The position numbers were made by a program, and so were the translations under genes. The notes beneath the pieces were generated by a model, which saw nothing but the letters and a program-made list of their open reading frames with translations, was not told the DNA's origin and did not search any database. Positions 31,461 to 44,577 of a stretch of DNA of 64,000 bases are shown piece by piece (positions within the stretch are counted from its first letter, which is position 1; each line of letters opens with the position of its first letter). This stretch comes from Anisus vortex (taxonomy: Eukaryota > Mollusca > Gastropoda > Planorbidae), in NCBI GenBank assembly GCA_949126835.1, contig OX421503.1, forward strand, positions 889,001 to 953,000. The letters run 5' to 3'.

Positions 31461-33120
31461 GGTTTAAAATTAAAGCTCTCTATATCGGAAATAATGTATA
31501 TTGTCTTACAAAGCTATTCATTGTTATAAATATATATATAGATAAATAAAGTATATCCATATATTATGTTATGGCTAAAATATTTACAAGCTTATCGAAT
31601 TAGAAACATATTAATTAATACAATGCATTTTCTTTCAATCATACAGTTTTTTTAAATGTGTTGAATGGTGTATTTTATAGCTTGAAAAAATAAAATAAAA
31701 GGAACCCAAATGCCAAAAAAATAATAAAAATAATAATAATAAACGGTCTGAGTATAACGTTGCTATAAAGTTATGTAAAAAGTAACTTAAATTGTTTTAT
31801 TACTTACGCATAATGCTTAAGCAAAATGAAATAAAATTTATTTCTATCAGGCTTAGAGAAAAGTCTTTTTACTACACAACACATACTTTTAAAGATTTAA
31901 TTTTTTTATATTAATTTAAAGACGATATAAATGAATGATTTATTATCATAATTGATACAGTTTTTTTTAACTATCTTAAAAAATATTTTTTTTAATAATA
32001 ATTATTTAATGTAAAATGAGATTTAATTGCCCCCATCCCTGGCCCCGGAAATGAAATTGGGAATTTCCAAACATATTATGTGCTTCCTGTAGTATGAACT
32101 TAAAACTGTGGTTGTAAATATATCAATACACTTTATATTATCTACGTACTCATATATAATAGATTTCAATTACAGTTTCTATAAATGAAATGAACATTTA
32201 GATTGTTAGGCATAGTTTTTCAAATAATTGAAACGACTTAGGCAGGTGTCGCTCTGTCGGTTAAACTGTAGCCCTACACCTAAAATTAACCACTAAAATA
32301 AAACTGTCTTCTAATTGCATAAAACTAATACAGTTTAAAATCAAAATGTTTCATGTTAAAATTTGTAACATTATGTTTATATGGCCCAGTATGTGTAATA
32401 GTATATGTGTATATATAATAACTATAAATAAATAATATAGCTTTGAATAAATAAAATAGGAAGCGGATATTCGGGGATATCCGTTTTAATTGTTCAAGTG
32501 GCTCAAAGTATTTATAGATTCTTGTAAGTTTCGGTTGTGATTTCTATGACTAATTTCTAGATCATGTAATTAGTTCAATTGATGAATACATTTAATAATC
32601 ATAATTTAGACCAAAAGATATTAATGAACAAACCTAGATAGTGACATTTTTCGTATTGAGCAATTTTACAGAAAGACAGTAAATGGAGAATTATTCTGAA
32701 ATTAAACTAAAAGGGATGAAAGTAATTTGAATACAATATGTTATGTTGCACCAAATCTGTGTAAGTATAAATTAAGACTTTACGTTCTAATATGTTTTTT
32801 AAAAAAATCTTCAACTTTTCAAAAAACTGTTGAAAAATAAACCAATGTTAGCATACGTGTGCACTGTTTAATTAACTTTTTACGAGGGGACAAAGACTTC
32901 TCGCACTCAAGCGTTTGACAAAAGAATAGACCTACTGATCGTATGGAGAGTCAAGTTAATCTAGCAATGGTTGTAAGTAACTGAAATAAAAGTTTTCTTA
33001 TGTAAAAGAAATGTTTTATTTATTTGTATTATTATTACTTTTCAAGAATTTATATTATTTACGATGCATTTGTATTTGTCTTAGTATAATGCGTAGGTTT
33101 TTGTATGGAAGTTGTCTGAA
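31460..33120. other. Intergenic B-C spacer, nothing recognised
   Basis: Very AT-rich, no motif-bearing frame. Possible element tail at 33130-33180 (AATAATAATAAG next to TTAGCGCTGCCAACAAAC, also seen at 26880). Confidence 0.5.
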
Positions 33121-33229
33121 TATTATAAAAACAATAATAATAAGTTCATTTATTTAGCGCTGCCAACAAACATAATGTAAGCTAAGAGCGAATTTAACAT
33201 TAAGGAACTTCTTCTCCTTCTTCTTCTTT

Positions 33230-33621
33230 ATATTTTTGTGAATGCCCCGTTTTACCCGAGGAAAGAGTCCACAATTTGGGATGTGATTTTGTTGAGGTCT
33301 TCTAGTGTTTTCCGGAGTGTTTATAAACAGTGGGAATACGGGTATTAAAAGTGTAAATTATTGGTGGTCATAAAGGTCATTGTAGCTCCACTCCTTCAGG
33401 GTAGAATTAAAGGAGGAGACGGAGGGGGCGGCGATTGAGTTCTGTTCCAACGAGTTCCACATTCTTATGGCCGAAGGAAAAAAAGAATATTTGTAGGTGT
33501 TTGTACGTCCGTGTGGGACATGCAACTTGAGTTGGTGCCCTCGGGAACAGCGGGACACTTTCTGGATTCTTCTTGTTTGGGTCGATATGTCCACGTGGTC
33601 GTTGATGATTTTATAAATCAC
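33230..33621 (-). mobile_element. LINE-2, C-terminal remainder (other side of the array)
   Basis: Minus-strand frame IYKIINDHVDISTQTRR ... LHVPHGRTNTYKYSFFPSAI then RMWNSLEQN and a stop at 33358, with 3-prime UTR to about 33230. It starts at exactly the residue after AIDKVSI at 44575, judged by alignment with LINE-1 (KVVIIHKALNS). The two parts are therefore one LINE copy split by the array. Confidence 0.75.
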
Positions 33622-36600
33622 AAGCCGGTATGTGCCCGATTCTTCGAACGGGCTTTTTTTTAGAATATGCTTGACACATTATAGTTTTTTAATTTTGTTT
33701 TTGCAACATAAATAAAGTAGTATTTTTTTTGTGGTCAGTATTTATTTTTGTTTTGCACACTTTATTATACACCAATTCAATATACAACTAAAAAGGAAAA
33801 ACAAAAAATAATAATTTTTTTTTTTCTTGCTCAAAGCATGACCACTATGATCGAATTTTGTGAGTTTATTGGGTAATTAAACTCTTTCTGTAAAACAGAA
33901 CTCACATGTCATTTAAAAAGTACTGTTAATCAAAAATGATTGTTTGATATATTTTTTTGCTACAACATTAGTCGTAGATCAATATTTATTTTTTTTTTTT
34001 TTATTTTTTTTTTTTTTGTTGGTGTTATTTGCTATTTATTTATTGTTGCTTTGGAAGCAAACTTAGAATTAAATTTTAAATTCAACAGGAAAAACAATAA
34101 CAACTGAAACCGATATGAATCATAGTTTATACAACGTATACGACATGAATTAAAACTTTAAAAAGTTGGTCCGGCAAATTCAAACATTGCCCGGCAATAT
34201 AAAAATTTCCCGCTACATAGTTTATAAGACGTATACGATACAAATTAAAACTTTAAAACGTTGAGCTCGGCAATTTAAACATTGCCTGGCAATTGAAAAA
34301 TATCCCGCTACAAAGTTTATAAGACGTATACATAGAATAGGTATAGAACAGAATGCACAATCCCTATAATAAAATGAGAAAGGATATCTACGTCTGCCAT
34401 AAATATATACAATATATATAGGGCCTACATTATCTTTCATTATAGGCTTACTTTTATATAAATTTGACTTAATTACCCATTTTGTTTTCAACATTATAGG
34501 ATTCGGCCAATATGATGTAAAAATATTTATTACCCGGTACTGATTTGAAAAAAAATGGCTTAGACGTAGCTCGGTACCGGTAACTAAATTGCTACGGCTA
34601 CCGGTACATAAATATATACTTTTTAAACCAAAATAAACTTTTAAAATTATGAAGGGAAATAGGCATATAATTCATAATGAGTTAATATGAGGTTGTTTAT
34701 GCCGTTGTTTATCCTTTATGGAGTCAGGAAAGTCATGCAGTTTGACATGCTCTTTTTTACGATAATCAGTCGTTTTCGCATCATTGTTGTAGTTTATTAC
34801 ACAACCGTTTATGCACATTTTGCCTGAAATATTAGCTTTGGGTGTTCGAACTTGTAGATTTGAAGAAAAGGACGTTGTAGGCTAAATAAGCATAAATATA
34901 GAGTGTAACCAGGACCGCTGCGTTTAAATAAGCTTAGTATGGCGTCGGTATTACTGCCCAAAACAGAAATAAAATGCGATTGCGCATTCTGTTTTATACC
35001 TATTCTGTGGACATATACAACACGAATAAAAACGTGATGGAATTTTTTTTATTTGCCAGATACAACGTAAGTTACCAATTAAAACCATTAATCATTACCC
35101 ATTATAACAATTGTAAAATATCCCGCTATAAATTACGACGCAAATTAAAACGTGAATATATTTTTTTCTATTCATTCATAAAGTACATTAGCAAACGTTG
35201 AAGCGAAGTTAATTAAAATGAATACGCAAAACTCGATGACGCCATAAAAAAAAAGACAGCCAGCTATCCCTGCGCAAACTTTGATGACGTCATATAAAAA
35301 TAATCTCTGCGCGTCCTTTTGTCTTATTTTTTTAGCGCGATCGATCGAAAAACTATAAAAAGTTGGAACGGCAAATTCAACATGAACCCAAAATATGTCG
35401 TTTTATTCGCGTTTTTTGACCAAACTGACCACTGCGGTCATTTTAATTTTTTTTAAACCTTGACAGTGTTCACCGCCGTAACGCAAAGAATATTTGTAGC
35501 AAATTTCACGTTTTTATGTCCAGTATTTAAAAAGATTATGCGGTATGTACATACCCAGCCAGCCAGCCACATACATACATATTCCTTTTGAGATTTATAT
35601 ATATACAAGCCGTTATGTGCCCGATTCTTCGAACGGGCTTTTTTTTAGAATATGCTTGACACATTATAGTTTTTTAGTTTTGTTTTTGCAACATACATAA
35701 AGTAGTATGTTGTTTTTTTTTGTGGTCAGTATTTTTTAAATTTATTTTTGTTTTGCACACTTTATTATACACCAATTCAATATACAACTAAAAAGGAAAA
35801 ACAAATAACAATAATTTTTTTTTATTTCTTGCTCAAAGTATGACCACTATGATCGAATTTTGTGAGTTTATTGGGTAATTAAACTCTTTCTGTAAAACAG
35901 AACTCACATGTCTTTTAAAAAGTACTGTTAATTCGAAAATGATTGTTTGATATATTTTTTTGCTACAACATTAGTCGTAGAGAAATATTTTTTTTTTTTT
36001 TTTGTTGGTGTTATTTGCTATTTAATTATTGTTGCTTTGGAAGGAAACTTAGAATTAAATTTTAAATTCAACAGGAAAAACAATAACAACTGAAACCGAT
36101 ATGAATCATAGTTTATACAACGTATACGACATGAATTAAAACTTTAAAAAGTTGGTCCGGCAAATTTAAACATTGCCCGGCAATATAAAAATGTCCCGCT
36201 ACATAGTTTATAAGACGTATATGATACAAATTAAAACTTTAAAACGTTGAGCTCGGCAATTTAAACATTGCCTGGCAATTGAAAAAATTCCCGCTACAAA
36301 GTTTATAAGACGTATACACAGAATAGGTATAGAACAGAATGCACAATCCCTATATACGCACTCACTAAAAGTTACCATTTTCCGCAATGCAGCGGTCGCT
36401 AGAGACGCTAATATAGTAAAATGAGAAATGATATCTACGTCTGCCATAAATATATACAATATATATAGGGCCTACATTATCTTTCATTATAGGCTTACTT
36501 TTATATAAATTTGACTTAATTACCCATTTTGTTTTGAACATTATATGATTAGGCCAATATGATGTAAAAATATTTATTACCCGGTACTGATTAGAAAAAA

Positions 36601-38189
36601 AAAATGGCTTAGACGTAGCTCGGTACCGGTAACTAAATTGCTGCGGCTACCGGTACATAAATATATATACTTTTTAAACCAAAATAAACTTTTAAAATTA
36701 TGAAGGGAAATAGGCATATAATTCATAATGAGTTAATATGAGGTTGTTTATGCTGTTGTTTATCCTTTATGGAGTCAGGAAAGCCATGCAGTTTGACATG
36801 CTCTTTTTTACGATAATCAGTCGTTTTCGCATCATTGTTGTAGTTTTTTACACAACCGTTTATGCACATTTTGCCTGAAATATTAACTTTGGGTGTTCGA
36901 ACTTGTAGATTTGAAGAAAAGGACGTTGTAGGCTAAATAAGCATAAATATAGAGTGTAACCAGGACCACTGCGTTTAAATAGGCTTAGTATGGCGTCGCT
37001 ATTACTGCCCAAAACAGAAATAAAATGCGATTGCGTATTCTGTTTTATACCTATTCTGTGGACATATACAACACGAATAAAAACGTGATGGAATTTTGTA
37101 TTTGCCAGATACAACGTAAGATACCCATTAAAACCATTAATCTTTACCCGTTATAACAATTTAAAAATATCCCGCTATAAATTACGATTCAAATTAAAAC
37201 GTGAATATATTTTGTTCTATTCATTCATAAAGTACATTAGCAAAGGTTGAAGCAAAGTTAATTTTAAATGAATACGCAAAATTTGATGACGTCATAACGA
37301 AAAGCCGGCTAGCTATCTCTGCGCAAACTTTGATGACGTCATCCTGAAAAAAATCTCAACGCCATTCTTTTTTTTTATTTTCTTAGCGCGATCGATCGAA
37401 AAACTATAAAAAGTTGGAACGGCAAATTCAACATGAACCCAAAATATGTCGTTTTATTCGCGTTTTTTGACCAAACTGACCACTGCGGTCATTTTAATTT
37501 TTTTAAAACCTTGACAGTGTTCACCGCCGTAACGCAAAGAATATTTGTAGCAAATTTCACGTTTTTATGTCCAGTATTTAAAAAGATTATGCGGTATGTA
37601 CATACCCAGCCAGCCAGCCAGCCACATACATACATATTCCTTTTGAGATTTATATATATACAAGCCGTTATGTGCCCGGTCCTCCAAACCGGCTAAAAGT
37701 TATGTTTACATACACTCTAACTACTCAGGCAGTTATAATGAGATTTCCCGCATGACCTACGACACGAATTTAAACGTGAGGTAATTTTTTATTTGCCCGC
37801 TACAACATGAATTACCCGTTAAAATCATTACTCATCACCCATTATAACAATTACAAAATTGCCCGCTATAAATTACGACGCAAATTAAAACATGAATATA
37901 TTTTGTTCTATTCATTGATTAAGAACATTCGACAGTACTTTTATTTTTTTTTAATGATTGTTTGTTATATTTTTTTTACGACAAACATTAAGTCGCAGAC
38001 CTATGTTGTGTTGTTTTTGTTTATTTGCTATTTATTTTTTTATTGTTGCTTTGGAAGCAAACTTAGAATTAAATTTTCTATTTAACATGTAAAACGATAA
38101 CAAATGAAACCCATATGAAATAATGTTTATAAAACGTATACGACACGAATTAAAACTTTAAAAAGTTAGTTCCAGCAATTTGAACATTG

Positions 38190-38440
38190 CCCGGCAAATT
38201 AAACATTGCCCGGTAATATAAACATTGTCCGGTAATTTAAACATTGCCCGGTAATTTAAACATTGCCCGGTATTATAAACATTGCCCGGTAATTTAAACA
38301 TTGCCCGGTAATTAAACATTGCCCGGTAATTTAAACATTGCCCGGTAATTTAAACATTGCCCGGTAATTTAAACATTGCCCGGTATAATAAACATTGCCC
38401 GGTAATTTAAACATTGCCCGGTAATTTAAACAATGGCCGT
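38190..38440 (+). repeat. 19-bp minisatellite in unit 3
   Basis: About a dozen copies of GCCCGGTAATTTAAACATT with TATTATAA variants at the centre. Expanded inside unit 3 of the large array. Confidence 0.9.
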
Positions 38441-41071
38441 TACCAAGGCGATAAGCCTAAAGGTGCCCAGTTCTCGGAACTGTATAAAATAACCCATGGA
38501 GTTATAAGCAATAGTCTTTTCCGGTAACTTAAACCATTTAAATATTGCATTCTACAAATTACGACGCAAATGAAAACAAAATTTGGTTCCCTTCTTAAAC
38601 GCATAAATACGCAAAATTTGATGACGCCATATAATTATAAGCTTAAATATAGAGTGTAACCAGGACCACTGCGTTTAAATAAGCTTAGTAATGCGTCAGT
38701 ATTACTTCCCGAAACAGAAAAAAAATGCTAAATCTATTTGCTTTGTCCTATGTTTGTAAACTTTTAAATTATTAATTAGCTTTAAGTCATGTATTCACAG
38801 TGTAAAGTATTAAAGTAGTGATAGATTAAGAAAATCCACTACAGTATTGGTAGTGTAAAGAATGTATGTTGTTTACGGCACGTAGGCAATTTAAACATGA
38901 AGAAAATTTGTTCCCATTATTGAGATAAAAATCCATGCACATAGTTTGATGACGTCAATTTAAACATGAATGAAAAATGTCCCTTCATTGCTAAAAAATC
39001 CATGCGCAATTTTTGATGACGTCATAAAAATAATCTCAGCGCATCCTTTTTTTTCTAACTTTGTGACGAAAAACTATAAAAAGTTGTACTGGCAAAGACA
39101 ATGTGAATCAAAAGTTGTGTTTTTTTCGCGTTTTTTGACCAAACTGACCACTGCGGTCATTTTAATTTTTTTAAAACCTTGACAGTGTTCACCGCCGTAA
39201 CGCAAAGAATATTTGTAGCAAATTTCACGTTTTTATGTCCAGTATTTAAAAAGATTATGCGGTATGTACATACCCAGCCAGCCAGCCACATATTCCTTTT
39301 GAGATTTATATATATACAAGCCGTTATGTGCCCGGTCCTCCGAACCGGCTAAAAGTTATGTTTACATACACTCTAACTACTCAGGCAGTTATAATGAGAT
39401 TGCCCGCATGACCTACGACACGAATTTAAACGTGAGGTAATTTTTTATTTGCCCGCTACAACATGAATTACCCGTTAAAATCATTACTCATCACCCATTA
39501 TAACAATTACAAAATTGCCCGCTATAAATTACGACGCAAATTAAAACATGAATATATTTTGTTCTATTCATTGATTAAGAACATTCGACAGTACTTTTTT
39601 TTTTTTTTAATGATTGTTTGATATATTTTTTTTACGACAAACATTAAGTCGCAGACCTATGTTGTGTTGTTTTTGTTATTTACTATTTATTTATTTATTG
39701 TAGCTTTGGAAGCAAACTTATAATTAAATTTTCTATTTAACATGTAAAACAATAACAAATGAAACCCATAAGAAACAAAGAAGAAATATTTTTTTTGTTA
39801 CATTGTGTTCAATGTAATCGCATAATGATCTTTTACATACACTTTACATATCCATGGAGTTATAATGAGATTGCCCGCTACACAGTTAATATATAAGGCA
39901 ATTAAAGGTAATTTTTTATTTGCCCGCTACAACATGAATTACCCGTTAAAATCATTACTCATCACCCATTATAACAATTACAAAATTGCCCCCTATAAAT
40001 TACGACGCAAATTAAAACATGAATATATTTTGTTCTATTCATTGATAAAGAACATTCGACAGTACTTTTTTTTTTAATGATTGTTTGATATATTTTTTTA
40101 CGACAAACATTAAGTCGCAGACCTATGTTGTGTTGTTTTTGTTTATTTGCTGTTTATTTATTTATTGTTGCTTTGGAAGCAAACTTAGAATTAATTTTTC
40201 TATTCAACATGTAAAACAATAACAAATGAAACCAATAAGAAACAAAGAAGAAACTTTAAAAAAAAAAAATTGTGTTCAATTTAATCGCATAATGATATTT
40301 TACATACACTTTACCTACCCATGGAGTTATAATGAGATTGCCCGCTACACAGTTAATATATACGGCAATTAATAAAACCCTGCCCGTTAAAAAGTTTATC
40401 GATGTATACGTCACAAATTTAAATGTGAATGACATTTTGTACGCCCGCTACAACCGAAACGAACTGAAACGTGAAATATTTCCCGCTAGAAACGAATTGA
40501 GTGAAATATTTCCCGCTAGAAAGATTTTAATGCGTATACGCCCGCTTCAAACGAATTGAAAAAGCTAAAAGTTATGTTTACATACACTCTTACTACTCAA
40601 GCAGTTATAATGAGATTGCACGCAACAACTACAAAGTTTATATTTCGTATACGACACGAATTAAAACGTGAATATATTTTGTTCTATTCATTCATAAAAT
40701 ACATTAGCAAACATTGAAGCAAAGTTAATTTTAAATGAATACGCAAAATTTGATGACGTCATTACGAAAAGCCGGCTATCTATCTCTGCGCAAACTTTGA
40801 TGACGTCATCCTAAAAAAAATCTCAACGCCATCCTTTTTTTAATTTTTTTAGCGCGATCGATCGAAAAACTATAAAAAGTTGGAACGGCAAATTCAACAT
40901 GAACCCAAAATATGTCGTTTTATTCGCGTTTTTTGACCAAACTGACCACTGCGGTCATTTTAATTTTTTTAAAACCTTGACAGTGTTCACCGCCGTAACG
41001 CAAAGAATATTTGTAGCAAATTTCACGTTTTTATGTCCAGTATTTAAAAAGATTATGCGGTATGTACATAC

Positions 41072-41106
<35 letters not shown>

Positions 41107-41639
41107 CATATTCCTTTTGAGATTTATATATATACAAGCCGTTATGTGCCCGGTCCTCCGAACCGGCTAAAAGTTATGTTTACATACACTCTAACTACTC
41201 AGGCAGTTATAATGAGATTGCCCGCATGACCTACGACACGAATTTAAACGTGAGGTAATTTTTTATTTGCCCGCTACAACATGAATTACCCGTTAAAATC
41301 ATTACTCATCACCCATTATAACAATTACAAAATTGCCCGCTATAAATTACGACGCAAATTAAAACATGAATATATTTTGTTCTATTCATTGATTAAGAAC
41401 ATTCGACACTACTTTTTTTTTTTTAATGATTGTTTGATATATTTTTTTTACGACAAACATTAAGTCGCAGACCTATGTTGTGTTGTTTTTGTTTTTTTGC
41501 TATTTATTTATTTATTGTTGCTTTGGAAGCAAACTTAGAATTAATTTTTCTATTCAACATGTAAAACAATAACAAATGAAACCCTTATGAAATAATGTTT
41601 ATAAAACGTATACGACACGAATTAAAACTTTAAAAATTT

Positions 41640-42000
41640 AGTTCCGGCAATTTGAAAATTGCCCGGCAAATTAAACATTGCCCGGTAATTTAAACATTGT
41701 CTGGTAATTTAAACATTGCCCGGTATTATACATATTTGCCCGGTATTATAAACATTGCCCGGTATTATAAACATTGCCCGGTAATTTAAACATTGCCCGG
41801 TAATTTAAACATTGCCCGGTATTATAAACATTGCCCGGTATTATAAACATTGCCCGGTAATTTAAACATTGCCCGGTAATTTAAACATTGTCCGGTATTA
41901 TAAACATTGCCCGGTAATTTAAACATTGCCCGGTAATTTAAACATTGCCTGGTATTATAAACATTGCCCGGTAATTTAAACATTGCCCGGTAATTAAAAC
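41640..42000 (+). repeat. 19-bp minisatellite in unit 5
   Basis: Same monomer as at 38190, close to nineteen copies; the longest of the three arrays, with mixed AATTTAAA and ATTATAAA variants. Confidence 0.9.
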
Positions 42001-43464
42001 AATGGCCGTTACCAAGGCGATAAGCCTAAAGGTGCCCAGTTCTCGGAACTGGATAAAATAACCCATGGAGTTATAAGCAATTGTCTTAAGCGGGGATAAA
42101 GTATTTTCCGGTAACTTAATTTTTTTACTTAAACCATTTAAATATTGCATTCTACAAATTACGACGCAAATTAAAACAAAATTTTGTTCCCTTCTTAAAC
42201 GCATAAATACGCAAAATTTGATGACGCCATATAATTATAAGCTTAAATATAGAGTGTAACCAGGACCACTGCGTTTAAATAAGCTTAGTAATGCGTCGGT
42301 ATTACTTCCGAAAACAGAAAAAAAATGCTAAATCTATTTGCTTTGTCCTATGTTTGTAAAGTTTTAAATTATTAATTAGCTTTAAGTCATGTATTCATAG
42401 TGTAAAGTATCAAAGTATAGATAGATTAAGAAAATCAACTACAGTATTGGTAGTGTAAAGAATTTATGTTGTTTACGGCACGTAGACAATTTAAACATGA
42501 AAAAAAATTTGTTCCCGTCATTGAGTTGAGATAATAAAATCCATGCACATAGTTTGATGACGTCAATTTAAACATGAATGAAAAATGTCCCTTCATTGCT
42601 ATAAAATCCATGCGCAAAGATTGATGACGTCATAAAAATAATCTCAGCGCATCCTTTTTTTTTTCTAACTTTGTGACGAAAAACTATAAAAAGTTGGAAC
42701 GGCAAATTCAACATGAACCCAAAATGTGTCGTTTTATTCGCGTTTTTTGACCAAACTGACCACTGCGGTCATTTTAATTTTTTTAAAACCTTGACAGTGT
42801 TCACCGCCGTAACGCAAAGAATATTTGTAGCAAATTTCACGTTTTTATGTCCAGTATTTAAAAAGATTATGCGGTATGTACATACCCAGCCAGCCAGCCA
42901 GCCAGCCAGCCACATACATACATATTCCTTTTGAGATTTATATATATACAAGCCGTTATGTGCCCGGTCCTCCGAACCGGCTAAAAGTTATGTTTACATT
43001 TACATACACTCTAACTACTCAGGCAGTTATAATGAGATTGCCCGCATGACCTACGACACGAATTTAAACGTGAGGTAATTTTTTATTTGCCCGCTACAAC
43101 ATGAATTACCCGATAAAATCATTACTCATCACCCATTATAACAATTACAAAATTGCCCGCTATAAATTACGACGCAAATTAAAACATGAATATATTTTGT
43201 TCTATTCATTGATAAAGGACATTCGACAGTACTTTTTTTTTTTAATGATTGTTTGATATATTTTTTTACGACAAACATTAAGTGGCAGACCTATGTTGTG
43301 TTGTTTTCGTTTATTTGCTATTTATTTATTTATTGTTGATTTGGAAGCAAACTTAGAATTAAATTTTCTATTCAACATGTAAAACAATAACAAATAAAAC
43401 CCATATGAAATAATGTTTATAAAACGTATACGACACGAATTAAAACTTTAAAAAGTTAGTTCCG

Positions 43465-43672
43465 GCAATTTGAACATTGCCCGGCAAATTAAACATTGCC
43501 CGGTAATTTAAACATTGCCCGGTAATTTAAACATTGCCCGGTAATTTAAACATTGCCCGGTATTATAAACATTGCCCGGTAATTTAAACATTGCCCGGTA
43601 ATTTAAACATTGCCCGGTATTATAAACATTACCCGGTAATTTAAACCTTGCCCGGTAATTTAAACAATGGTT
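43465..43672 (+). repeat. 19-bp minisatellite in unit 6
   Basis: Same monomer, around eleven copies, ending at the TTGTTACCAAGGCGATAAGC junction also seen in units 3 and 5. Confidence 0.9.
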
Positions 43673-44539
43673 GTTACCAAGGCGATAAGCCTAAAGTTAT
43701 AATGAGATTTCCCGCTTCACAGTTAATATATACGGCAATTAATAAAACCCCACCCGTTAAAAAGTTTATCGATGTATACGTCACAAATTTAAATGTGAAT
43801 GACATTTTGTACGCCCGCTACAACCGAAACGAACTGCAACGTGAAATATTGCCCGCTAGAAACGAATTGAAACGTGAAATATTGCCCTCTAGAAAAGAAT
43901 TGAAACGTGAAATATTTCCCGCTAGAAAGATTTTAATGCGTAAACGCCCGCTTCAAACGAATTGAAAAAGCTAAAAGTTATGTTTACATACACTCTTACT
44001 ACTCAAGCAGTTATAATGAGATTGCACGCAACAAATACAAAAGTTTATATTTCGTATACGACACGAATTAAAACGTGAATATATTTTGTTCTATTCATTC
44101 ATAAAATACATTAGCAAACATTGAAGCAAAGTTAATTTTAAATGAATACGCAAAATTTGATGACGTCATAACGAAAAGCCGGCTAGCTATCTCTGCGCAA
44201 ACTTTGATGACGTCATCCTGAAAAAATCTCAACGCCATCCTTTTTTTAATTTTTTTAGCGCGATCGATCGAAAAACTATAAAAAGTTGGAACGGCAATTT
44301 TAACATGAACCCAAAATATGTCGTTTTATTCGCGTTTTTTGACCAAACTGACCACTGCGGTCATTTTATTTTTTTTAAAACCTTGACAGTGTTCACCGCC
44401 GTAACGCAAAGAATTTTTGTAGCAAATTTCACGTTTTTATGTCCAGTATTTAAAAAGATTATGCGGTATGTACATACCCAGCCAGCCAGCCAGCCAGCCA
44501 CATACATACATATTCCTTTTGAGATTTATATATATATAT

Positions 44540-44577
44540 GATATGATATGATATGATATGATATGATATGATATGAT
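44540..44577 (+). repeat. GATAT microsatellite at the array/LINE junction
   Basis: (GATAT)n of about seven units, probably grown from the TATGATGG of LINE-2 at the insertion point. Confidence 0.85.

Larger units (their letters stand above)
33621..44574 (+). repeat. Eleven-kb array of six tandem 1.6-2.05-kb units
   Basis: Each unit begins CAAGCCG[TG]TATGTGCCC followed by a short hairpin (GCCCG...CGGGC or CCGGT...ACCGG): starts at 33621, 35606, 37661, 39317, 41135 and 42949. Each ends with the conserved stretch ATCGAAAAACTATAAAAAGT to GAGATTTATATATATAC. Units 1-2 are one subtype (about 2 kb); units 3-6 another, with 19-bp minisatellites. A short open frame (MNPKYVVLFAFFDQTDHCGH...) recurs at 35382, 37433, 40899, 42713 and 44305 only because the DNA is duplicated. 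No transposase or RT is visible. Confidence 0.85.

Noticed and set aside
37433..44541. Repeated open frame MNPKYVVLFAFFDQTDHC... as a gene family
   Set aside because: It recurs only because the satellite unit recurs; one copy is frameshifted, and its end is a CAGC microsatellite (PASQPASQ). No signal or domain evidence.
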